A DNA stretch of 35,093 bases from Solirubrobacterales bacterium (GCA_019240655.1 JAFAXX010000173.1:1-35093); one strand, 5' to 3'. Counted from the first letter of the stretch, positions 1 to 8,294 are shown. The notes: generated by a model from the letters alone, not told the origin. A program made the numbers and translations.

Positions 1-2
1 TC

Positions 3-101
3 GCGACGCTGATCATCTGGGTCACGACCTCGATCAGCGACATAGCCGCGCGTCAGATGATCCGGGAGCGCCGCGACGAGCGCGCAGGACGGCGGGCATA
101 G
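3..101 (+). CDS. C-terminal end of a probable membrane protein (partial)
   Basis: The window opens inside an open frame that ends in TAG at 99-101. The 32 visible residues begin with a hydrophobic stretch (ATLIIWVTT) and finish with a strongly basic and acidic tail rich in Arg, as expected of a last membrane helix followed by a cytoplasmic tail. The family cannot be named from so little sequence. The start lies outside the window. The alternative, a chance open frame, cannot be excluded. Confidence 0.4.
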   Translation, partial: ATLIIWVTTSISDIAARQMIRERRDERAGRRA

Positions 102-540
102 CCCCCCCATCGCCCGGCCGGTGATGGCCCCGCGGTTCTGGCCTTGATTGGAAACGCAGCGCTCTCGGGATCCGCGGGCAGGCCGGGCATCGCTGCGCCC
201 AAGCCATCCAAATCGAGAGTCATCTCCTCGGCTGCTGCTACCTCGTTACCGCAGTAGAGCTTCGGCTGCCGAGTCAGGACTGTGCATCGGAAACGAACGC
301 AGGGCGCCTCGCGCTCGCACCGGCGAGACGCGCGCACTCCACCTCTCAGCCTCCGAGGAGCACCGGATGGCTAACTCAGCAGCACGACCGTCTGGGTGGC
401 CGAAGCGCTCGCCGGGTTCGGGGCGGCGCGGGAGCTAACGCGGTCGCGCTGGCGTGCTTCGAGCGCTTCGAGGTATGTGGCGGTGATCGCGTCCGGGTGC
501 GTCACTATTGCGTTTGACGCTGCGGAGGGCCGAGTTTGAC
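102..540. other. Region without a recognisable gene
   Basis: Both strands have open frames here, as is usual at this GC content, but none gives a protein-like composition or a recognisable motif, and none has a convincing ribosome binding site. The right end abuts the stop codon of the TetR gene. I see no RNA gene or terminator with a T-run. Confidence 0.5.
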
Positions 541-1143
541 CTAGTTGAGCGAATCGACCCAGCGCTCGAGCCGCCGTGCCTCGCGGGTCATCAGCTCGGG
601 ATCGCGGAAGGTGTTGGTGAGTAGGGCGATGCCCTGGTAGGAGGCGATCAGCGCGACCGCGAGCTCTCGGGCGTCGCGCCGTCCCATCGCGCCGAACTGT
701 CGCTCTGCCCATTCGATCGGCAGCTTCATCAGCTGCGCACACGAGCGACCCAGCTCATCGTCTCGCTTGTCCAGCTCGGAGCAGAGGCTCCCCTGCGGGC
801 AGCCGTAGCGGGACGTCAGCTCTCGCTGCTCAGTGAGCATGCGGATGAGCGCCTTCAGCCGCGCCTTGGGCGTCCGGTGGTGCTCGAGCGCGGCCAGCGT
901 GTTCGCGACCTCGTCGGCGTGCGCGGCGATCGCCGCCTGGACGAGATCGTCCTTGGTCTTGAAGTAGTAGTAGACGTTGCCGACCGGGACATCGGCAGCT
1001 TTGGCGATGTCGGCCAGGGTCGTGCTCTCCACACCCTGCGCGTGCAGCACCTGACGCGCACCGTCGATCAGGCGCTCGCGCTTGCCGACGGCTGACCGCG
1101 CTCCGTGACCGTCGCGTCGTTCCACTCCGACCAAGTCAGTCAT
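541..1143 (-). CDS. TetR/AcrR family transcriptional regulator
   Basis: A 200-residue DNA-binding repressor of the usual TetR length. The N-terminal helix-turn-helix is clear: residues of about 20-67 run from KRERLIDGARQVLHAQG through TTLADIAKAADVPVGNVYYYFKTKDDLV, the classic TetR signature. The C-terminal half (about 75-200) is helical and of the ligand-binding TetR_C kind, with a CPQGSLCSEL stretch often seen in regulators of efflux genes. It is transcribed divergently from the DHA2 transporter that begins 108 bp away, and a 20-bp near-palindrome lies in the gap, so it most likely represses itself and the pump until a small lipophilic molecule binds. The ligand is unknown. Confidence 0.92.
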   Translation of the reverse strand: MTDLVGVERRDGHGARSAVGKRERLIDGARQVLHAQGVESTTLADIAKAADVPVGNVYYYFKTKDDLVQAAIAAHADEVANTLAALEHHRTPKARLKALIRMLTEQRELTSRYGCPQGSLCSELDKRDDELGRSCAQLMKLPIEWAERQFGAMGRRDARELAVALIASYQGIALLTNTFRDPELMTREARRLERWVDSLN

Positions 1144-1185
1144 CGCACTAATCGTAGCGCGTCCGGGACTTTGGCCCCGTTGTGC

Positions 1186-1205
1186 TAAGTTAGTTAACTC
1201 ACTTA
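1186..1205. promoter_or_regulatory. Probable TetR operator, 20-bp near-palindrome
   Basis: The sequence TAAGTTAGTTAACTCACTTA is symmetric about GTTAAC, with 9 of 10 arm positions matching. It is AT-rich in an otherwise GC-rich stretch and sits in the 108-bp gap between the divergent TetR and transporter genes. This is the size and placement typical of a TetR-family operator. Binding is inferred and not shown. Confidence 0.75.
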
Positions 1206-1251
1206 CTCAGCAGTAGAGTCCGACCCAAAAGCTTCGGAGGAGGTCTTCCGC

Positions 1252-2715
1252 ATGTCCGCTGAACCATCGTTCCTCGCCACCCGGCGCGGCAAGCTCACAC
1301 TGGCGTTCCTGTGCGGCGTCGCACTCCTCGATTTCGTCGACGCGTCGATCGTGAATGTCGCGCTTCCCTCGATCCGGCACAGCCTCCACTTCTCGATCCA
1401 GAGCCTGCAGTGGGTGCTCAGCGGCTATCTGCTCACCTACGGCGGCTTCATGCTGCTCGGCGGTCGCGCCGCGGACCTGATCGGACGCCGGCGACTGCTC
1501 GTCTCCGGCACATCGCTATTCGCACTCGCTTCGCTGACCGGCGGGCTCGCAGGCAGCGAGGGGATGCTCATCGGCGCACGACTGGCGCAGGGGACCGGGG
1601 CAGCGATGATGATCCCCGCCGCGCTGTCGATCCTCACCACCTCATTCACCGAGGGCAGCGATCGCAACAAGGCGCTCGGCGCATGGGGCGGGACAGCGGG
1701 CCTGGCCTCCGCCGTGGGCGTGTTCCTCGGCGGCGTACTCTCCGGGGGACCGGGCTGGCGATGGGTGTTCTTCGTCAACCTGCCCGTCTGCGCACTCGAT
1801 CTGATCGTCGCCCTCCGACTCCTCGCCGGCGAACGGCACCGCCCCCGCCTGGCGAACTTCGATGCCCTCGGCGCGCTACTAGCGACCAGCGGAATGCTGC
1901 TTTTGATCTACGCGCTCGTCAAAGCGCCCGACATCGGCTGGGACAACACGCGCACGATCGCCGAGCTCGCCGGCGCGGCCGCGCTGCTCGCCGCGTTCGC
2001 CGTCAACGAGGCGCGTCACCGCAATCCGCTGTTCCCCTTCTCCATCCTGCGGATCAACGGACTCGCCGCCGCCGACCTGACCCAGGTGACCGCAATGGCC
2101 GGCTTCTACGCGATGTTCTTCTTCCTCACCCTGTACATGCAGAACGTGCTCGGCTTCTCCCGGCTCCAAGCCGGCGCCGCGTACATTCCAACGACCCTCG
2201 GTGTCGCGATCTCCTCCGGGATCGCCTCACAGCTCTTCGCCCGAACCGGCACGCGGCCGATCATCGTCGCGGGCGCGCTGCTGGGCGCCGGCGGCACCTT
2301 CTGGCTGTCCCGCCTCCCGGTGCACGGCTCCTACCTCAGCGACCTGCTGCCCGGCCTGCTGATCATGAGCGCCGGCCTCGGCGCCGTGTTCGTCGGCGTG
2401 ACGACAGCCGCCCAAGCCGGCGTGCCGCCAGACAAGGCCGGGCTCGCCGCCGCCCTGATCAACACATCGACCTGGCTCGGCGGTGCGCTCGGGATCGCCA
2501 TCTTCTCCGCCGTCTCAACCTCCCGCGCCCATCGCCTGCTCGCCACCCACGCCCCCGTCCACGCGGCCCTGACCTCCGGATTCCAACGCGCCCTGCTCGC
2601 CTGCAGCATCGCCATGCTCGCCGCCGCCGCCCTCGCCCTCCGCGCCACCAACACCCACGGCGAACCGGTGCTCACACCTCCACCCGAGACCGTGCCCTTC
2701 CCCGGGAAGGCATGA
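1252..2715 (+). CDS. MFS transporter, DHA2 (EmrB/QacA-type) drug efflux family
   Basis: A 487-residue inner-membrane proton antiporter, the normal size for a 14-helix DHA2 pump. It starts with a short cytoplasmic segment, then a first helix (LAFLCGVALLDFVDASIVNVALPSI) holding the DHA2 D-x-x-I/V-V-N-V-A-L-P motif. The loop 2-3 motif A appears as LGGRAADLIGRRRLL at about residue 70, and a motif C-like GWRWVFFVNLP follows at about 170. Hydrophobic segments continue to about residue 465. The start is supported by GGAGGAGG at 1236-1243, eight bases before ATG. Control by the divergent TetR gene is likely. The substrate cannot be read from the sequence; small toxic organics or antibiotics are the family norm. 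Confidence 0.93.
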   Translation: MSAEPSFLATRRGKLTLAFLCGVALLDFVDASIVNVALPSIRHSLHFSIQSLQWVLSGYLLTYGGFMLLGGRAADLIGRRRLLVSGTSLFALASLTGGLAGSEGMLIGARLAQGTGAAMMIPAALSILTTSFTEGSDRNKALGAWGGTAGLASAVGVFLGGVLSGGPGWRWVFFVNLPVCALDLIVALRLLAGERHRPRLANFDALGALLATSGMLLLIYALVKAPDIGWDNTRTIAELAGAAALLAAFAVNEARHRNPLFPFSILRINGLAAADLTQVTAMAGFYAMFFFLTLYMQNVLGFSRLQAGAAYIPTTLGVAISSGIASQLFARTGTRPIIVAGALLGAGGTFWLSRLPVHGSYLSDLLPGLLIMSAGLGAVFVGVTTAAQAGVPPDKAGLAAALINTSTWLGGALGIAIFSAVSTSRAHRLLATHAPVHAALTSGFQRALLACSIAMLAAAALALRATNTHGEPVLTPPPETVPFPGKA

Positions 2716-2873
2716 TCCCTAGATCTAAAGCCACCGGCCGCCCGGAAAAGCAGCCCACCCCCACGGCCGGCGGCTCCAGCCCGCCGAGCGGCACGTCTTG
2801 CCGCGCAGACGTCCCTATGCACCTTCTGGGCGCTGACGAGAAGCAGCCGTGGTAGCGGCGAAACCAGAGCGAC

Positions 2874-2891
2874 GGGAAGGAATTCCGTTCC
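2874..2891. promoter_or_regulatory. Imperfect palindrome upstream of the alpha/beta hydrolase gene
   Basis: An 18-bp imperfect palindrome centred on GGAATTCC lies 20 bp before the hydrolase start region. Seven of nine positions per arm pair and one more is a G-T wobble. It could be an operator for an unlinked regulator, but chance is quite possible. Confidence 0.25.
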
Positions 2892-2911
2892 GGTGATGTC
2901 GGGGAGAAACG

Positions 2912-3898
2912 ATGGAGCGACGTTCGCGCGCCTCCGTCGGCCGTAGCACTCTCCAAGACACTCATCCTGGCGGACACATGATCATGCATGTCGAGCGCGC
3001 CACGGCGTGGGTTGATGCGGCTCGACTCGAAACCGACGAGCAGCTACAGGAAACCTGGGAGCCTGGCCGTAACCCGACCAACCGAAAGGTGGCCGCCACG
3101 ATGCTCCGGACGCCGTTGGGCCGCCGCGTCAAGGTGATCGAGCACGGCACGGGGGCGCGGTGGTGTTCCTCCACAGCGGGGTGGGCAGCGCTGGCGAGTG
3201 GAAGCAGTTGTTTTTGCTCTGGCCGGCGGGCTACCGGCTCGTCGCCATCGAGGCCTACCGCGACGGCACCGGCCCAGGCAGGGGAGGGCGGCGGAGCCTC
3301 GACGACTACGCGGATCAGGTCTACGCCGTCGCCGAGCACGTCGCCGCGCCGATCTCGCTGGTCGGGTTCTCGTGGGGCGGCGCAACCCGCCCTGCGCGTG
3401 GCTTCCGCGGCACCCGAGCTGGTGGACTCGCTTGCCGTGATCGAGCCTGAGGCATACGCGTTGCTGCGCACGCAGGACACCGACGCCTACACCCAGATCT
3501 GCGACCTGCGCGATCGGTGGCGCGCGCACGTGCGCGCAGGGCAGTGGTACGAAGCCTTCGAGGACTTCATCGACTTCTACAACGGACCCGGCTCCTTCGC
3601 GCGGTGGCCGCGCGTGCGCCGCGAGGCGTTTCTCGCTGTCCAAAAGGCCCGGGCAGACCTATGGGACGTTCTCTTCGACGACAGCCGCCTCTCAACTGAG
3701 GCGCTGGCCAGGGTGACCGCGCCGGTCCACGTCCTCGAGGGATCGCAGACATCCGGCGTCGACCGCGCGATCTGCGACGTCGTCCGGCGGCACATGCCAC
3801 ACGCGCAGCACACGATGATCGAGGGCGCCGGCCATATGATCCCGCTCACCCACCCCAAGCCGCTCACCCGCGCCCTTCTTACCCGAATCGAGCGCTGA
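2912..3898 (+). pseudogene. Alpha/beta hydrolase with two compensating frameshifts
   Basis: A single open frame runs through 328 codons, but its middle third translates as Ser/Arg-rich nonsense. The proper protein continues in another frame between about 3157 and 3384 (VVFLHSGVGSAGEWKQLFLL, then LVGFSWGGA, the nucleophile elbow). One base is missing at the G-run 3151-3155, where six Gs would give GTGGAVVF, and one extra A lies at 3384-3385. Before and after this stretch the main frame is sound: VKVIEHGTG ahead, and AAPELVDSLAVIEPEA, an HVLEG strand and the catalytic-His region GAGHMIPLTHP behind. With both indels corrected it is an ordinary alpha/beta hydrolase. Sequencing error in a homopolymer or real decay are both possible. 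The start is uncertain; GGGGAG at about 2900 favours ATG 2912. Confidence 0.75.
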
Positions 3899-4104
3899 GC
3901 GCTGCCCGATCGGAACGGGTCCCGCACCACACCGGCGCGCGGCCGTAGGCGATCATGTGTGCCCGGGTCGAGCAGCGAGCGCCGTACTGGTCAGTTGGGT
4001 GCTTTTCCGGCCTGCGGATCAGTCGCCAGGGAGCCGTGAGCTCGACAACGTCGAGTGCCTGGGCGGCGTAGCGCGAGCGGAGGAGCTTCTGCGCACCAGG
4101 AGCG

Positions 4105-4126
4105 TTCTCTGACTATGATCAGAGAA
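4105..4126. promoter_or_regulatory. Inverted repeat abutting the MarR-GNAT start codon
   Basis: TTCTCTGA (4105-4112) and TCAGAGAA (4119-4126) are perfect 8-bp inverted arms with a 6-bp spacer; the last A is also the A of the start codon. Arm length, spacing and position suit a MarR-family operator, so autorepression by the adjacent gene product is the natural reading. Such a site at the start codon would block either transcription initiation or early elongation. Confidence 0.6.
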
Positions 4127-5010
4127 TGTGGTCGCACGTGGCGGAGGTCCGCCGCTTCAGCCGCACGGTCACGCAGCGGGCAGGCGCGCTGAACGACAAA
4201 TTCGTGTCCCGCGATCGGCCGCTCGCCCTCTCGCGACTGCTGTGGGAGATCGGCACGGAGGGAGGCGAGGTCGTAATGCTCCGGTCACGCCTCGGAATTG
4301 ACTCAGGCCAGATGAGCCGCATGCTACGGGCGCTGCAAGCCGATGGGCTGATTCGCGTGCTTCCGAGCGGCCTTGACGGTCGCGTCCGCGTCGCGCAGCT
4401 CACCGAAAAGGGGCTTGCCGAGCGCGGGATCGTCGACGAGCGCAGCGACGAACTGGCGGCATCGATCCTCGAGCCGTTGAGCCGCGCACAGCGAGACGAG
4501 CTCGTGGCAGCCATGCGGACGGTCGAGCGCCTCATCACGACCTCGCTCGTCGAGCTGCGTCGAGTCGATCCTGAGATTCCCGACGCGCAACGCTGCCTGC
4601 GAGCGTACGTGGCCGAGCTCAACCGTCGCTCACCGCAGCGCGGCTTCGATCCCAATAACGGCGCGAGCGCCAAGCCGCATGAAGTGCGCCCGCCGAACGG
4701 CGCGTTCGTGATCGCCTACCTGCGGGGCGAGGCCATCGGCTGCGGAGCGGTCAAGCATCACCCCGGCCACGTGACCGATATCAAGCGCATGTGGCTCGCC
4801 GAATCAGCCCGGGGCCTCGGGCTCGGTCGCCGCCTCCTGGAGTACCTCGAGCACCTCGCGCGCGAACACGGGTCGAACGAAGCGCACATCGAGACCAGCG
4901 ACGTGCTGCCAGAAGCGATCGCGCTCTACCGGTCCGCGGGCTACCGCGAGGTACCGCCATTCAACGACGAGCCGTTCGCCGATCGATGGTTCGCCAAACC
5001 GCTGCGATAG
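4126..5010 (+). CDS. MarR-family regulator fused to a GNAT acetyltransferase
   Basis: A 294-residue two-domain protein. Residues 1-145 form a winged-helix MarR domain: LLWEIGTEGGEVVMLRSRLG, the recognition helix DSGQMSRMLRALQADGLI, and the wing GLDGRVRVAQLTEKG. Residues 155-294 form a GNAT fold, with the acetyl-CoA loop seen as RGLGLGRRLLEYLEHLARE and the late strand as EAIALYRSAGYREVPPF. MarR-GNAT fusions are a known architecture, so this is recognisable, but the substrate is not. The gene stands alone, with an inverted repeat touching its start codon, and converges on the tail of the interrupted SRPBCC gene. No strong Shine-Dalgarno precedes the ATG. Confidence 0.9.
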   Translation: MWSHVAEVRRFSRTVTQRAGALNDKFVSRDRPLALSRLLWEIGTEGGEVVMLRSRLGIDSGQMSRMLRALQADGLIRVLPSGLDGRVRVAQLTEKGLAERGIVDERSDELAASILEPLSRAQRDELVAAMRTVERLITTSLVELRRVDPEIPDAQRCLRAYVAELNRRSPQRGFDPNNGASAKPHEVRPPNGAFVIAYLRGEAIGCGAVKHHPGHVTDIKRMWLAESARGLGLGRRLLEYLEHLAREHGSNEAHIETSDVLPEAIALYRSAGYREVPPFNDEPFADRWFAKPLR

Positions 5011-5086
5011 CCCGAGGCCGCTGCGACGGTCACACGGCTTCAGTCCGCACTCGCTGAGCGCTGACCGGATCCGCCTGGCGGCACCG

Positions 5087-5110
5087 TTACACGCCGGCTT
5101 CGAGCCGCGC
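5087..5110 (-). pseudogene. Severed 3' end of the SRPBCC gene
   Basis: Read on the minus strand this short piece encodes ARLEAGV followed by TAA (5087-5089). It is the missing C-terminus of the SRPBCC gene whose main part lies at 8672-9085. Joining the two across the mobile element gives DNQARLK-ARLEAGV-stop in one frame, an ordinary end for this family. The piece is now 3.56 kb from its parent and cannot be expressed with it. Confidence 0.85.
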
Positions 5111-5114
5111 CTTA
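5111..5114 (+). repeat. Left copy of the 4-bp target-site duplication (CTTA)
   Basis: CTTA occurs directly outside both ends of the IS element, here and at 8672-8675. Collapsing the element to one CTTA copy rebuilds the uninterrupted SRPBCC reading frame, which confirms that this is the duplicated target. Four bases is the duplication length known for the IS1380 family. Confidence 0.85.
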
Positions 5115-5115
5115 G

Positions 5116-5126
5116 CCTGGATCCAC
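5116..5126 (+). repeat. IS1380 left terminal inverted repeat
   Basis: CCTGGATCCAC at the left tip pairs with the right tip at 8661-8671 with a single mismatch. A G at 5115 precedes it inside the duplication boundary, so the exact tip is uncertain by one base. Confidence 0.75.
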
Positions 5127-5166
5127 CGGGTCGGTAGGTCGGTTCCGTCCGAGCCTGGAAGAAGAA

Positions 5167-5229
5167 TGACCTCCTGTGCAGGGCTTTAACGGCTGATCGC
5201 AGCAGCCGGGGCCTGCGGACAGGAGGTCA
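5167..5229 (+). promoter_or_regulatory. Hairpin that would hide the transposase ribosome binding site
   Basis: TGACCTCCTGT (5167-5177) and ACAGGAGGTCA (5219-5229) are perfect 11-bp complements. GCAGG/CCTGC extends the stem by five pairs past a 2-base bulge. The right arm contains AGGAGGT (5221-5227), the ribosome binding site for the GTG start at 5238. A transcript entering from outside the IS would fold and mask the site, while one starting inside the loop region would not. This mirrors the protection against read-through transcription known for IS10 and IS50. Its role here is inferred. Confidence 0.6.
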
Positions 5230-5237
5230 CCTTCGAG

Positions 5238-6538
5238 GTGCATGATGACGAGCCGGTCGGACTGGACAGTCTGAAGGTCGAATTCGATGACGAGCGGGCG
5301 GTCTCGGACGCCGGGGTGACGCTCGTCGCGACGCTCGCCAAGCGACTGGGGATCGAGGCGGTGGCGGGCAGGCTGGTTGGGTTGCCGCGTGATCGGCCGG
5401 GCGCGGCGAACGCGGGGCGCAAGGTGATGGCGCTGTTGTTCGCGATGGTCCTCGGCGCGGACAGCATCGATGACTGCGAGCTCCTGCGCGCGGGCAAGAC
5501 GCGGCGGCTGTTGGGTGGTTGGATGCCGGCGCCCTCGACGCTGGGGACGTTTTTGCGCGCGTTCACCTTCGGGCATGTGCGCCAGCTCGATGCGCTGCTC
5601 GGGGAGGCGTTGGTGCGCGCCTGGCGGGCCGGCGCCGGACCCGGTGAGGGGCGGCTTCTGATCGATGTCGACAGTTTCGTCGGCGAGGTGTACGGCCGGC
5701 TCAAGCAGGGCGCTGCCTACGGGTACACAAAGGTGTTGGGGTACCACCCGATCCTCGCCACCCGCGCTGACACCCGCGAGGTGTTCCACACATCCGCCTG
5801 CGCAAGGGGTCGGCCAACACCCAGAAGGGAATGCTGCGCTTCTGCGACGAGTTGATAGCGCGCGTCACGCGCGCCGGCGCCGGCGGGGTCAAGCTGCTGC
5901 GCGCTGATTCGGGGTTCTGGAACACGAAGGTGTTCAAGCGGCTGGAGCAGGCCGGCTGGCAGTACTCGATCGGCGTGCGCATGCAGAAAGGGATTCGCGA
6001 AGCGGTCGAGCAGGTCGACGAGCAGGCGTGGCAGACGATCGAGTACCCGCAGGACGGTGAGGCGCAGATCGCCGAGACCACCTACGGCGGCCGGCGGCTG
6101 ATTGTCCGCCGCACGCGGCTGGTCGGACGGCAAGCCCAGTTGTGGCCCGACTGGCGTCACTTCGCGTTTCTCACCAACCGCACCGAGGACATCACCGTGG
6201 TGGAGGCCGAGCATCGTGACCATGCCGTCGTTGAACAGGTCATCGTCGATCTCAAGGATCAGGCGCTTGTGCACTTCCCATCGGGAGAGTTCAACGCCAA
6301 CGGCGCCTGGACGGTCCTCGGCGCGCTCGCGCACAACCTGCTCCGCTGGACCCAGCTGATCGGCCTGCCCACCAGCACCGTCCGCGCCGCCCGCACGATG
6401 CGTCGCCGGTTGCTTCACATCGCCGGGCGACTGACCCGCCACGGCCGAGCGTGGACGCTTCACCTCCCCACCCGCTGGCCCTGGCAAGGTGACTACCTCG
6501 CAGCGCTCGCCCGCATCCGCGCGCTCCCCACCGCCTGA
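5238..6538 (+). pseudogene. IS1380-family DDE transposase, frameshifted
   Basis: The first frame (GTG 5238 to about 5789) encodes the N-terminal half, including the first catalytic Asp in LLIDVDSFVGE. The second frame (from 5792 to the TGA at 6536-6538) continues as IRLRKGSANTQKG, with LRADSGFW holding the second Asp and VVEQVIVDLKDQ the likely catalytic Glu. The frames join if two extra bases (AC, 5790-5791, within CACACA) are removed or one is added, giving a protein of about 433 residues, normal for IS1380. The family is not known for programmed frameshifting, and I see no slippery heptamer at the join, so the gene is most likely inactive unless this is a base-call error. All DDE residues survive. 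Confidence 0.85.
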
Positions 6539-6617
6539 CCGCCCGCCACCGGCAGGCCATCGAAGCTCAGCAGCTCGCTCGCCCAGACGGACGCGATTAC
6601 CGCACCGCTCGAACACC

Positions 6618-6638
6618 AAAAACGCTTCCGCGGAAACG
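6618..6638 (-). terminator. Possible intrinsic terminator on the minus strand
   Basis: On the minus strand, CGTTTCCGCGGAAGCG (6638-6623) folds into a 6-bp stem with a CGCG loop and is followed directly by TTTTT (6622-6618). It lies downstream of the group II intron and faces the 3' end of the transposase, so it could stop intron transcripts from running antisense into the transposase. The stem is short. Confidence 0.35.
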
Positions 6639-6740
6639 CCCGACAGACGCTTCGGGCCCCCGATCGACGATCCCCACCCGACCGCAACCCGTCATCACCC
6701 CCAGCGAGCCGCCGTCACCACCCTCCGACCCAGCGATTCG

Positions 6741-6813
6741 GTTGCGGTAGGGACGGCCGTTACCGGCCGCCCCCCGCACAGATCCCAGCGTGCGGGACTA
6801 CCGCACTGGGCTC
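6741..6813 (-). ncRNA. Group II intron domains V and VI (catalytic core and branch helix)
   Basis: Domain V runs 6813-6781: GAGCCCAG pairs with CUGGGAUC, and an upper GCGG/CCGC stem closes a UAGUC loop, with the AGC triad at positions 2-4. The closing pair at G3 faces an A, a departure from the usual G-U. Domain VI (6777-6744) is a ten-pair helix capped by GUAA on a GCGG/CCGC base, with an unpaired UA whose A is the expected lariat branch point. The intron then ends in AAC. The maturase stop codon (6798-6800) falls inside domain V. Confidence 0.8.
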
Positions 6814-8294
6814 CTGCCTTGGGTGCTGGCGGCGAATCGCTGCTCGGGCCAGGGATGCAGAATCCGCGGTTGAGGTAGCCACCGGTCAGCGAGACGCCTC
6901 ATCCGTTCCCAGGCCAACCGGTGACGCTGACTGCGGCGCCGCAGCGTTTTGAGCCAGTGCCGGATGATCCCTTTGCGGAAGGCGCTGAGCGCCTCGATGT
7001 TGTCGGGCACCGCGTAGTAGTTGTAGTGCCCTTGCAGGACGCGGGCAAGCCAGCGACCCTGCTCTGGGATGGGCTGGTGCATCCGCCGCGCCATCTCGCG
7101 TTTGACGGCGAGCAGCTTGGCACGCACCCGCTTTGAGTCGGTGATCCGCCTGAGCTTGAACCGTCCCGACTTCCTGGTCTTCCCGCAGATATGCGTGAAG
7201 CCGAGAAACTGGAACGTCTCCGGCTTGCCGAGGCCACGGGCGTTGCGGTCACGAGCGGCGTACCGCCCGAACTCGATCAACCGCGTCTTCTCGGCATTCA
7301 GCTCCAAACCGAACCCCGCGAGCCTGTCGCGAAGCTCAGACCAGAACCGCTCGGCGTCCTCCCGGTGCTCAAACCCCACCACGAAGTCATCGGCCCAACG
7401 CACGATGATCACATCGCCGCGCGCGTGCCGGGTCCTCCACTGGTGCGCCCACAGGTCGAGAACGTAGTGCGCGTAGACGTTCGCGAGCAACGGAGAAACC
7501 GAAGCCCCTTGCGGAACGCCCTCCTCAAACGCCGTCCACGACCCCTTCTCGATGACCCCCGCGGCCATCCACTTCTGAATCAGCCGCAGGACCCTCGGGT
7601 CCGCGATCCGGTGCTCCAAGAACTTGACCAGCCATTGATGGTCGAGGCTGGAGAAGTAGTCGCTGAAATCAGCGTCGAGCACCCAGCTCACCTTCTTGCC
7701 CACGATCCCGGCCGCGAGCGCATCCAACGCATGATGCGGGCTGCGCCCGGGTCGGAACCCGTAGGAGAAACCGAGAAAGTCCGTCTCATAGATGGCGTTC
7801 AACACCTCGACCAACGCCCGCTGCAGGATCTTGTCCTCGAGCGCGGCGATGCCGAGCGACCGCTGCCGCCCGTCCGGTTTCGGGATGTACACCCTCCGCG
7901 ACGGCCTCGCCCGGTATGCGCCCCTGTGAACACGAGCGTGAAGATCACGAAGGTTCTCCTCGAGATCCACCCCGTAATCCACCCACGTGACCCCATCCAC
8001 CCCCGCAGACGCCTTCGGCGAAAGCGCGAAGTACGCCGCCCGCAGGCGATCGACGTCAACGTGGTGCAGGAGCGCGGTGAACCGCGCTTCCGTGTCCGTT
8101 GCTGCCACCCGGCGCACACGACCAAGCTCACTGAGCGCGCCTTGCCCGGCACTGGGTCCGGGGCGCGTTTCATCGGCCGTGTTCCCCTTGGCTGGCCGCC
8201 TTCCCTCCACCGCCTCCGCCGCCCCGCCTTGGACGTTGTTCGGCAGCTTCACCGGTAGTACGCGACCATCCGACTTCTCACGACCGTCCATCAC
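6798..8294 (-). CDS. ltrA: Group II intron reverse transcriptase/maturase
   Basis: A 498-residue protein that splices its host intron and copies it into new sites. RT landmarks are in order: GVDGVTW (98-104), DGRQRSLGIAALEDKILQRAL (141-161), LDADFSDYFSSLDH (206-219, first catalytic Asp), PQGASVSPLLANVY (261-274), and VRWADDFVVGF (298-308), a WADD variant of the YADD active site. LNAEKTRLIEFGR and FQFLGFTHICGK follow, then the maturase X domain (about 380-480) ending in ILHPWPEQRF. There is no C-terminal HNH endonuclease, as in class C introns. The frame is uninterrupted. The first 40-60 residues overlap structural RNA and the true start may lie further in. The stop lies within domain V. Confidence 0.93.
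   Translation of the reverse strand: MMDGREKSDGRVLPVKLPNNVQGGAAEAVEGRRPAKGNTADETRPGPSAGQGALSELGRVRRVAATDTEARFTALLHHVDVDRLRAAYFALSPKASAGVDGVTWVDYGVDLEENLRDLHARVHRGAYRARPSRRVYIPKPDGRQRSLGIAALEDKILQRALVEVLNAIYETDFLGFSYGFRPGRSPHHALDALAAGIVGKKVSWVLDADFSDYFSSLDHQWLVKFLEHRIADPRVLRLIQKWMAAGVIEKGSWTAFEEGVPQGASVSPLLANVYAHYVLDLWAHQWRTRHARGDVIIVRWADDFVVGFEHREDAERFWSELRDRLAGFGLELNAEKTRLIEFGRYAARDRNARGLGKPETFQFLGFTHICGKTRKSGRFKLRRITDSKRVRAKLLAVKREMARRMHQPIPEQGRWLARVLQGHYNYYAVPDNIEALSAFRKGIIRHWLKTLRRRSQRHRLAWERMRRLADRWLPQPRILHPWPEQRFAASTQGRSPVR

Noticed and set aside
3899..4125. Minus-strand reading with a fairly protein-like string (LLRSRYAAQALDVVELTAPW)
   Set aside because: No start codon, ribosome binding site or recognisable family; too short to support even as a remnant.
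7191..8258. Long plus-strand open frame opposite the reverse transcriptase gene
   Set aside because: It is the mirror of a well-supported RT gene; its translation has no motif and is an effect of high GC content.
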